Assembly (NCBI GenBank): GCA_023630585.1
Contig: CM042554.1
Location: 2,130,695 to 2,194,694 of the forward strand
Reading direction: 5' to 3'
DNA: 64,000 nucleotides
DNA from: Cranoglanis bouderius
Taxonomy: Eukaryota; Chordata; Actinopteri; Siluriformes; Cranoglanididae
Below the pieces are notes generated by a model. The model had not been told where the DNA came from. It did no database searches and worked only from the letters and a program-made list of their open reading frames with translations. This document shows positions 55,573 through 64,000 of the stretch, in pieces (the first letter of the stretch is position 1; every line of letters starts with the position of its first letter). Position numbers and translations under genes: made by a program.

Positions 55573-57052
55573 TCTAGGGGTTATATGGGATTCTATTATG
55601 ATGATGGCGTATCTATCCCCAACATGCGTAGGGTCAATCCTGTCAACATTGGGCAAGATAAAGCTGGGTCTGGACATCCCTCCAGTGTTGGGGCTTATGG
55701 CAGGAGCAGCCAACGTCATATTGCTGAGCCTATTGCACATGAGACCATTTCAGTGGTGGCTGAAAAGTCGGTGGTTTCTTCCAAGGATGAAACCCCTGAG
55801 AGTAATCAGTGTCACGTGGCGATACCTATGTGCTCTGAGAATTTTGGAGGTGTCCCCAGTTTCTAGCCTTGGGTCACAGTCTAAGGGCATCTCCTTATTG
55901 CAAGATGGTAATTACAGATGCCTCCCTCATGGGCTGGGGCGCGGTCTTAGAGAGGCATATAGATCGCCTAGAAATGTGGGCTGGTGTCCTAGCACTGAAA
56001 TTCTTTCTTCCTCAGTTGAGAGGTCACCATGTGTTAGTTGTGACAGACAATACAGCGGTGGTCTGATATATCAACCACAAGGGAGGGTTATGTTCACACC
56101 CCCTGTTCAGGCAGGTGCAACTAATTCTTCTATGAGCGGAGGGAAAGGTTTTGCCAATGAGTCTGCCTGGAATGTGGGGGAAGACATCCTGTTGAGGCAG
56201 GGGCTGAGGCCCGGGGATCGGAGGCTCCATCCATGGTGGTGGAGTCCATATGGCAGAGGTTCGGCCAAGCGGAGGTGGATGTGTTCATCTCCGAGGAGAA
56301 AACAGACTGCCCGCTGTGGTTCGCCCTCACTCCTCCTGCACCATTAGGTCTGGATGCCATGGTACACACGTGGCCAAGGTCACATCTGTACACCTTTCCC
56401 CCGATTGATCTGCTCCCACAAGTTCTAGCGAGAGTTCATGAAGACCGTCTATGTCTGCTGCTAGTAGCACCTTATTGGCCAGCTTGAATATGGTTCTCTG
56501 AGATAATATCCCTGCTAGAAGGCACTCCCTGGGAGATTCCTGTTCACAGGGGAATCTACTGTCTCAAGCCAGAGGGCTGATTTATCACTCTCGGCCAGAA
56601 CTATGGAAACTGTGGGTCTGGTACCTGAGGGGCACCAGCTCATAGTATTCTGGTCTCTCAACTGAGGTTGTAAAGACCATGTTGAATGCTAGACCACCAT
56701 CCAAGAGAAAATTGTAGGCAACTTTTTGTCTCATGGTGTGAGGAACGTCAGACCCAGTAAACTGTGCAGTCCTGGAGTTCTTACAGGGATGTTTCTCAGC
56801 AGTGTTGGCTCCTTCTACAACTAGGGTCTATGTGGCCACCATTTTGGCCAGCCACGCCCCTATTGATGGAGCCTCTGTGGGGCAACATTCTCTAACATCA
56901 AGGTTAAAAAAAAAGCCGTGGTCCTGGAAGGTCTGTCAGGCTCTCTCTGTTGCCTCTTCCTGCCTTGCCCCTGGATTAGCCAAGGCCTTCCTATATCCTA
57001 AGCCGGATTATGCTCCTAAAGTGCCTATGTCTGCTGCCCAGCCTGCAGTGTT
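55573..57052 (+). mobile_element. Second DIRS fragment
   Basis: It matches 38036-38960 and 39150-39230 of the first DIRS copy and adds the segment between them that the first copy lacks. Both ends are truncated: it starts after the RT catalytic block and stops in the recombinase. Confidence 0.85.
55573..57052 (+). pseudogene. DIRS RT end, RNase H, methyltransferase-like and recombinase start
   Basis: Frames in order: LGVIWDSIMMMAYLSPTCVG, LLHMRPFQWWLKSRWFLPRM, then RNase H VITDASLMGWGAVLERH and MWAGVLALKFFLPQLRGHHV with VVTDNTAVV (TDN intact here, unlike the first copy). The methyltransferase-like segment has CPLWFALTPPAPLGLDAMVH and LLLVAPYWPA (56290-56487). The recombinase N-terminus has STTRVYVATILASHAP and GLAKAFLYPKPDYAPKVPM (56802-57052). 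Several stops and shifts occur. It lacks the catalytic YLDD and the H-x-x-R/Tyr half. Confidence 0.8.
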
Positions 57053-58500
57053 GAGTTTTATTTTTTGTGTAAAACGAAAAATAATCGTGGCAAGCATGTT
57101 TTGCATTAGAAAAGTACTCTCATTTTAAGAAGATATATCAAACTTTGTCATAAGATATTCCAGCTAATATTGAGCAAGATGTAACCAGTAACAAGCTACA
57201 ACAATGATTTGCATACATTGTAAACGATTTCCTTGTATATTTACAGTAAGTTACTGGCAGTACGGTTTCCAGCAAGTTGCTGTATTTTAATTTACGGTAA
57301 TTGCAATGTAATGCAATTTACAGTATACAGAACAATACTGTATAACTACAAAACAGTATATTACTGTATTTTCTAATTTGGTCTGTTTGTACTGTATTTT
57401 ATTGTACAATATTATACTGTAATACCTGTATTGCTGCATTAGTGCTAATTATAATAATTACTAATGACTATTATAATGACTAATTATGATATTACATAAG
57501 TTTATAATATATAGGTAGTATAGTATATAAATCTATAGTTAGTAATATGGTAATACTACTTCAGAATAACATTACAAATCAAAAAGCAATTGAAACAATG
57601 TTCTTTTCAAAAATATTTTATTCAATAAATTAATTTAAATGATTAAAAACATTAAACAATTTAGTACTGTGTTTGTTACCCAGAGTACAGTGCATCAGCA
57701 ATTTACAGTCCAATAAAGCATGAACACCTTTTAGGTGTGCAAGAATATAGCTGAAACAAAAACATGCAAGAGAGGGGAACTTTTGTTTAAACACGGCCAT
57801 TTATCGCTCTCCTCAAACCCACCATCCTCAATTGACAAATTTAGTATTTTTACCTCACAGACCATCATAAAACACTCTTCTGTCAAATTTCACAGAAAGA
57901 AAATAAAACTCACTAAAACCATCTTGGCTTGTCTTTCTACTGTTCCAACAGTCATCAACTCTTTTTGGTCAAAATAAACCCTTAGCTACTTCACCAAGAT
58001 AGATGTGAAAATGGGAGAGCATTGGGGTGAAACAGCTAGCAGACATCTAATTCTGTTTGTTCTCTGGCTATAACTTTGCAGTCTCATTCCACACTACAGA
58101 CGAGGTAGTGGTACAATATAGTGTAAAATCAGAAACAAAATTCACTAAAAAACAGAAAAAAAGCATTAAAAACCTATAAAAAAAACCCCCCGAAAATAAA
58201 CCATACTGAACTAACAGCCAGTGACCAGGAGTTGTGTGTCAGTTTGATGTGACGTCAGGTGGCGTGCTTTCGCTGTTTACAGCAATCTTGTATTATTGCC
58301 TGGTATACTGTAGCCATGTTACAGCCAAGTTACAGGAAAATTAAAATATACTGTAAAATATTCCTGCTCAATCACAATTACCCAGAATGCAATGTAAACT
58401 AAGGTATTTTACTGTATTGTTAAAATGTGGTATTGTACTGTGGGATTTTACAGTACTGTGCAGCTAAATCTACAGCAACATCTAACAGTGTAATATACCA
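57053..58500. mobile_element. AT-rich DNA-transposon-like region ('tacagtat' ends)
   Basis: 57225-57430 and 58300-58500 are both dense in tactgta/tacagta motifs in inverted arrangement, around a unique middle (57700-58150). This is typical of a large non-autonomous DNA element. There is no transposase and the termini are not fixed. 57053-57224 holds nothing recognisable. Confidence 0.4.
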
Positions 58501-58724
58501 GCAGAGGAACAAAATGGTTTTCCTTATTTTAAGACTAAGACCCCTTGCACACTTCAATTTTTCAATGAAGCAGCTATGTGTCATGGTTATGCTGAAATCC
58601 ACACTGTGAAAACTTTCTTGTTTAAATCTTTACAAGTTTACAATTTATTTAGGTATTGTTAAACAAGTCCTGTTTGACCAAGGTTTAATACTTAAAAAGA
58701 ACATTTTTTTTCTGAGCTCGTCTG

Positions 58725-58905
58725 CACTTGCACTTGCATTATGGGATTTTTGACTACCATAGTGTTGCATACTGCACCATCTGGGTATTTCTCACCTACT
58801 GTTTCTCGCCTACTGAGAATTCGGACATACTACCCCTCTAGCGTACTGCTTTTCACCTACTGTGTAGTAGGATAGTACGCGATTTCGGATGCAGCCCTAG
58901 TTTTT
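58725..58905. mobile_element. MITE fragment
   Basis: Repeated cctactg / cagtagg and acta-rich words end in gcatccgaaatcgcg-type sequence (reverse), a form common in teleost MITEs. One terminus only. Confidence 0.4.
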
Positions 58906-59087
58906 CAGCACCTAACTGTGTTATAAATGTGTTATAATGTGTCCTATAGCTGCTCTCATAGTCTGCATGTTTTTGCCTTGTGTCCATTGTCACATTTATG
59001 GTCTTTGTTTTCACAGTTTTGGTTGTTTGTTTTGCACTTTATTCAATAAAAAGCTGCACTTGCATCTGCCACCTTCTACAATCTTTG

Positions 59088-60031
59088 TGTTAGGTTTCCT
59101 CCCCTGCTCTCGCTACGCGGCAAAGTGTAGTGAGTGGCATACTTCCGCATTCCACTGCGCGCATTCCAGCGCCATTCAAAAACTCTCTGTTGGACTTTTC
59201 CCTTCATTCATGGACTCACGTTTTGTTTACCTCTGCCATGTGCGTTATGTTTTCGTTCACGTCATGTCTCCGCCTCCTGTGTTTCCCCATGTGCTCATGT
59301 TTTTGTTCACGTCATGTCTCTGCCTCCTGTGTTTCCCCATGTGCATATGTTTTGGTTTGTGTCATGTCTCTGCCCCGTTTTCTCATTGGTTCTTGTTTAT
59401 TGTATAATTATTAGTTTCAGGTGTAATTGATTTGGACATGTGATTTCTTTGTGTTTAAATACGCCGCTCCATTTCCGCTTCGGGGCGGAGTATTAGTTTA
59501 TCCTAAATGAGTTTAACCTTGCGCGTTTATCCCTTAGCTCTTTTGTCTGTGGTTTCCAGACCACCTCCTAGCTGTGCGCGTTTAGCCCTTAGCTCTTTGT
59601 TCGTGGTTTCCAGACCACCTTTCTAGCCTTGCATACTTATCCCTTAGCTCGTAGTTCGTGGTTTCCAGACCACCTTTCTAGCCTTGCGTGTTTATCCCTT
59701 AGCTCTTTGTTCATGGTTTCCAGACCACCTTTCCAGCATCACGTGTTTGTCCCTTTGCTCGTGATTCGTGGTTCCCAGACCACCTCAATGCCTCGCGTAT
59801 GTTTCCCTGTGTTTTTTGGATAACTGCCTTTTTGTGGATTACTGTTTCCTTTTTGGATTACTACCGTTTCGGCCAAGTAAAGTATAATTTTGGATTAATG
59901 TTACCTTTTTGTTCATAACTTTATGTTTGATGGCTTTTTGTGTGTCCGTTTATTTTTGAACTGTTCCTAATAAACTGACCACTTTCCCCTGCAAGTGCAT
60001 CCTGCTTCCTTCTACCCCACGTGTCGTAACA
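59088..60031 (+). repeat. Solo LTR (944 bp), duplication CTTTG/CTATG
   Basis: It reads TGTTAGG...CGTAACA. The five flanking bases are CTTTG (59083-59087) and CTATG (60032-60036), one mismatch. The 3' part has AATAAACTGACC and shares the tail with 2145-2949. Confidence 0.9.
59511..59790. repeat. 55-bp tandem repeat inside the solo LTR
   Basis: ggtttccaga or a one-base variant recurs at 59551, 59605, 59660, 59715 and 59770, a period of 54-55 bp. Each unit holds the small hairpin gtggtttccagaccac. Confidence 0.9.
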
Positions 60032-60039
60032 CTATGTTG

Positions 60040-60408
60040 CAGAGTTTTTTTTTATTATGCTGTTTGAAGAAATTGTGTCTTATTGTAAACTTTTTTTTAT
60101 CTTAATTATTAATCTTAGATTAAGGGATAAATTCTTAAAGTCAGCTCAATGAAGAGACCAATTTTGCTCATTTTAAAGTAAGTCTATCTAGAATAACTGA
60201 GTTTTCATTGCTTGTAGTAAGCACAACTTATTTTTGTCTAGTTTTAAGACCCATTAACATTTTTAGTGACTAGATATTTATGCTATTTTCAAGAATTCTT
60301 ACCAAGTCAGTTTTGCTTACCCCAATTGGCAGATTTTTTTGCTTGATTTCAGTACACTTTAACTAGTGTGTCTTGCTTGTTTCAAGAAAGGCATTTTTTG
60401 CAGTGCAG
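60040..60408. mobile_element. MITE-like relic ending 'ttttttgcagtgcag'
   Basis: AT-rich block ending with ggcattttttgcagtgcag, a terminus seen in many teleost MITEs. The left end is unclear. Confidence 0.4.
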
Positions 60409-60552
60409 GAGTGTTACAATGTCATGTCAATGGATATAGAGACGGATACAAGTGCAGATAAGAGCTTTTATTTAAGAGACCCTCAGACAAATCCAAAGTG
60501 AAAGGCAATATATGTGGTCATAAACAGGCGAGGGGTCAGGCGAGACTAGGCA
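60409..60552 (-). repeat. Probable LTR fragment
   Basis: The segment with agagcttttatttaagag and aaacaggcgaggggtcagg resembles the reverse-oriented LTRs of this window (polyadenylation signal then purine-rich text). It is cut by the RTE LINE. Confidence 0.4.
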
Positions 60553-63345
60553 GAGCTCTTCTTTTCCTTTCGGCTGTTCCCTTCAGGGGTCGCCACAGCG
60601 AATCATCTGCCTCCATCTAGCCCTATCCCCTGCATCCTCTTCTCTCAGACCGACTACCTTCATGTCCTCCTTCACTACATCCATAAACCTCCTCTTTGGT
60701 CGTCCTCTCGGCCTCCTGCCTGGCAGCTCTAACCTCAGCATCCTTTTACCGATATATTCACTCTCCCTCCTCTGGACATGTCCAAACCATCTCAACCTGG
60801 CCTCTCTAACTTTGTCTCCAAAACATCTCACATGTGCTGTCTCCTGATGTACTCATTCCTGATCCTATCCATCCTCGTCACTCCCAAAGAGAACCTCAAT
60901 ATCTTTAGCTCTCCTACCTCTAACTCTTCCTCCTGTCTTTTCCTCAGTGCAACTGTTTCCAAACCATACAACATCGCTGGTCTCACTACTGTCCTGTACA
61001 CCTTTCCTTTCATTCTTGCTGGTACTCTTTTATGACACAACAGACCTGACACTTTTCTCCATCCATTCCAACCTGCCTGCACACGCTTCTTCACCTCTTT
61101 TCCGTTGCTCTGGACTGTTGACCCTAAGTACTTAAAATCCTGCACCTTCTTTATCTCTTCTCCCTGTAACCTCACTGTTCCACTTGGATCCCTCTCATTC
61201 ACACACATGTATTCTGTCTTGCTGCAACTAACCTTCATTCCTCTTCTCTCCAGAGCAAACCTCCTCCTCTCTAGACTTTCCTCCACCTGCTCCCTGCTCT
61301 CACTACAGATCACAATATCATCCGCAAACATCATAGTCCATGGAGATTCCTGTCTGACCTCATCTGTCAGCCTGTCCATCACCACCGCAAACAAGAAGGG
61401 GCTCAGAGCCGATCCTTGATGCAGTCCCACCTTCACTGTGAACTCCTCCGCCACACCTACTGCACACCTTACCATTGTCCTACTGCTCTCATACATATCC
61501 TGCACCACTCTAACATACTTCTCTGCCACTCCAGACCTCCTCATACAATACCACAGCTCCTCTCTTGGCACCCTGTCATACGCTTTCTCTAAATCTACAA
61601 AGACACAATGCAGCTCTGTCTGACCCTCTCTGTACTTCTCCATCAACATTCTCAAAGCAAATATTGCATCTGTAGTGCTCTCTCTTGGCATGAAACCATA
61701 CTGCTGCTCACAAATGCTCACTTCTCCCCTTAGCCTTGCTTCCACTACTCTTTCCCACAACTTCATTGTATGGCTCATCAGCTTAATACCTCTGTAGTTT
61801 CCACAACTCTGCACATCTCCCTTGTTCTAAAAAATCAGCACCAAAACACTTCTCCTCCATTCCTCAGGCATCCTCTCACTCTCTAAGACCTCGTTGAACA
61901 ACCTAGTTAAAAACTCTACTGCCATCTCTCCTAGACACTTCCATACCTCCACTGGTATGTCATCAGGACCAACCGCCTTTCCTCTCTGCATCCTCTTCAA
62001 AGCTCTCCTAACTTCACCCTTGCTAATCCTTTCTACTTCCTGCTCAACAATATTTGCCTCTACGTCTCTTCTCTCTCTGTCATTTTCCTCATTCATCAGT
62101 TCCTCAAAGTACTCCTTCCATCTTTCCCTCACCCTCCTGTCACCTGTCAACACATTTCCATCTCTATCTTTAATCACTCTAACCTGCTGCACATCCTTAC
62201 CATCTCTATCCCTCTGCCTCGCCAACCGATACAAATCCCTCTCACCTTCCTTACTATCTAACCTTGCATACATGTCCTCATAAGCTTTCTGTTTGGCATT
62301 TGCCACCTTTATCTTAACGTCATGCTGCATCTCCCTATATTCCTGTCTACTTTCCTCCGTCCTCTCACTGTCCCACTTCTTCCTAGCTAACCTCTTCTTC
62401 TGGATACTCTCCTGAACTTCCTCATTCCACCACCAAGTCTCCTTGTCTTCTTTCCTCCTTCCAGATGACACACCTAGCACCTTCCTACCTGTCTCCCTGA
62501 TCACTTTGGCTGTAGTAGTCCAGTCATCTGGAAGCACCTCCTGACCACCTAAAGCCTGTCTCAACTCCTCCCTGAAAACCGCACAGCACTCTTCCTTTTC
62601 CAACTTCCACCACTTTGTCTTCTGCTCTGCCTTTGCTCTCTTCATCTTCCTCACCACCAGAGTCATCTTACACACCACCATCCTATGCTGTCTAGCTACA
62701 CTCTCTCCTACCACTACTTTGCAATCGCTAATCTCCATCAGATTACAGTGTCTACATAAGATATAGTCCACCTGTGTGCTCCTGCCACCACTCTTGTATG
62801 TCACCCTGTGTTCCTGCCTCTTCTGAAAGTACGTGTTCACTACAGCCATCTCCATACTTTTAGCAAAGTCTACCAACCTCTGTCCTTCTGGGTTCCTTAC
62901 CTGAAGACCAAACTTGCCCATCACTTCCTCATCCCCACTATTCCCTTCACCAACATGTCCATTAAAGTCTGCCCCATCACCACTCTCTCACCTCTGGGAA
63001 CACTCTGCATTACTTCCTCAAGCTCGCTCCAGAATCTGTCTTTCTCCTCTCCTCTTGCTCTTGCTCACAACCTACTTGTGGAGCGTAAGCACTAACAACA
63101 TTCAACATCACACCTTCAATTTCCAGCTTCAGACTCATCAACCTATCTGACACTCTCTTTACCTCCAGAACATTCTTCACAAACTCCTCCTTCAGGATCA
63201 CTCCTACTCCATTTCTCTTCCTGTCCACCCCATGATAAAACAGTTTAAACCCTGCTCCAATGCTTCTAGCCTTGCTCCCTTTCCACCTGGTCTCCTGGAC
63301 ACACAGAATGTCGACTTTCCTCCTCTGCATCATATCTATGTCATA
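60553..63345 (-). mobile_element. RTE-type LINE, nearly complete
   Basis: Endonuclease, RT and C-terminal region follow each other on the minus strand, ending in a short 3' tail (gaaaggaaaagaagagctc). The 5' end is truncated inside the endonuclease near 63345. Confidence 0.85.
60583..63333 (-). pseudogene. RTE endonuclease-reverse transcriptase, a few frameshifts
   Basis: On the minus strand: endonuclease KVDILCVQETRWKGSKARSI (63320), YHGVDRKRNGVGVIL, a frameshift near 62980, then NPEGQRLVDFAKSMEMAVVN and GGRSTQVDYILCR. A 365-codon stretch (62924-61827) reaches the RT start (GKAVGPDDIPVEVWKCLG). After a break near 61820, a 328-codon stretch (61814-60828) has NYRGIKLMSHTMKLWERVVE, FVDLEKAYDRVPR, HQGSALSPFLFAVVMD and MMFADDIVICSE (catalytic FADD intact). 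One base is missing near 60840, then FGDKVREARLRWFGHVQRRE and GRPKRRFMDVVKEDM finish the protein. It nicks DNA and copies its RNA at the nick. Confidence 0.85.
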
Positions 63346-64000
63346 GAATAGTTCAATAAAGTCTCATCTGTTCTTAAATATACGTGTTCTTATTGCTTAC
63401 AAGTGTCTATTGCCTTGAATTGCGATTCTGCTACATGCTCTTAAAATAATATTTCACTATGTTTAGGATATTATTGCCGGTGGCCACGGATGTAATATCT
63501 AATGCATAATTAATGAATACACTAGGTTCAACTTATCGCTGGATCAATAGTTGATCAGTAATACTAAATTAGCCAAATTTCCCTTACGAGCTGATCTGTT
63601 AATCTCTCCTGCATCTTTGGAGGAGAATAAAGATAGCTCAACCTAAACTGCTAATTTTTCCTTACAAGTTAATCCAGAATGTTACCTCTGAATCATTGGT
63701 ATTTGGGAGTCAGTGGGTAATTTATCTCAACATTATAGACAGAAGTATTAAAAAGAGTTAACTCCTTTCAAGTGATCCACATTTGTTTGAACAAACCTCT
63801 GCCCTGACCAGGTCTGGACTGGCCATTGTAAAGTTCGGGAATTTTCCTGGTGGGCCGGTCTTGTGAGGGCCGGTCTTTTTTTCTTAACCCCAGCATTATA
63901 TAGCCTATATACAGATATTCAATAGGTCATCTTAGCTGCAGCGATATGGTTCCGTTGTTTTACATATTAGCTTAATAAACAATATAAATGAACAGATTGT
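63346..64000. other. Non-coding end of the window with one repeat fragment
   Basis: 63806-63880 (aggtctggactggccatt, gtgggccggtcttgtgaggg) is a fragment of a common teleost dispersed repeat. Nothing else is recognised. Confidence 0.5.

Noticed and set aside
59130..59430. Overlapping His/Cys-rich frames near 59.1-59.4 kb
   Set aside because: They lie in the solo LTR and arise from short internal repeats; no motif or start context.

Overview
The window is eukaryotic and almost certainly comes from a teleost fish. It is AT-rich, intron-like DNA packed with teleost-typical transposable elements: many Tc1-like families, Ty3/gypsy elements in several clades, DIRS, L2/Rex1 and RTE LINEs, a tRNA-derived V-SINE-like copy, hAT and piggyBac relics, and solo LTRs with clean target-site duplications. 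The Tc1 load would suit a catfish or related ostariophysan, but that is inference. There is no prokaryotic operon, rRNA, tRNA gene or CRISPR array.

The only host coding sequence I can support is one 66-bp exon on the minus strand (45945-46010). It encodes 22 residues of a RAB26/RAB37-type small GTPase, ending at the GNK of the G4 motif, and has a strong acceptor and a GT donor. Much or all of the window may therefore be repeat-filled intron of a Rab gene read on the minus strand.

Layout. 1-2144 is a proline-rich tandem-repeat ORF leading into a polypurine tract and LTR (2145-2949), followed by a truncated Tc1 copy (to 4024). 5470-9941 is a decayed minus-strand gypsy pol split by a Tc1-type element (7532-8798). 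9942-23265 is the centrepiece: a 13.3-kb LTR retroelement flanked by a 4-bp duplication (ATGG). 23310-25285 is a mosaic of two Tc1 remnants and a deleted piggyBac-like copy. 25590-31347 is a second minus-strand gypsy carrying an L2/Rex1 LINE. 31990-35073 holds MITEs, a Tc1 relic, a TTAGGG tract and an hAT-type element. 35098-40015 is a DIRS element hosting a Tc1 copy with a full-length but catalytically substituted transposase. 40823-45900 holds three more Tc1 copies (two nested) and a solo LTR. Then come the Rab exon, a Bari-like Tc1 (47151-48611), two solo LTRs, a SINE inside a MITE, a Gmr1-like gypsy with integrase ahead of RT (52644-55190), a second DIRS fragment (55573-57052), a third solo LTR (59088-60031) and an RTE LINE (60553-63345).

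The 9942-23265 retroelement has an unusual architecture. Gag has a long coiled coil and no zinc knuckle. Gag and pol share one frame, separated by a single UGA followed by CUA. There are two retropepsin-like domains in tandem, then RT, a first RNase H lacking its catalytic residues, a second RNase H with an intact D-E-D-D set, a DD35E integrase, and a small third ORF with a membrane segment. This copy is dead through stops (several CGA to TGA) and single-base deletions, one of them inside the RT catalytic motif.
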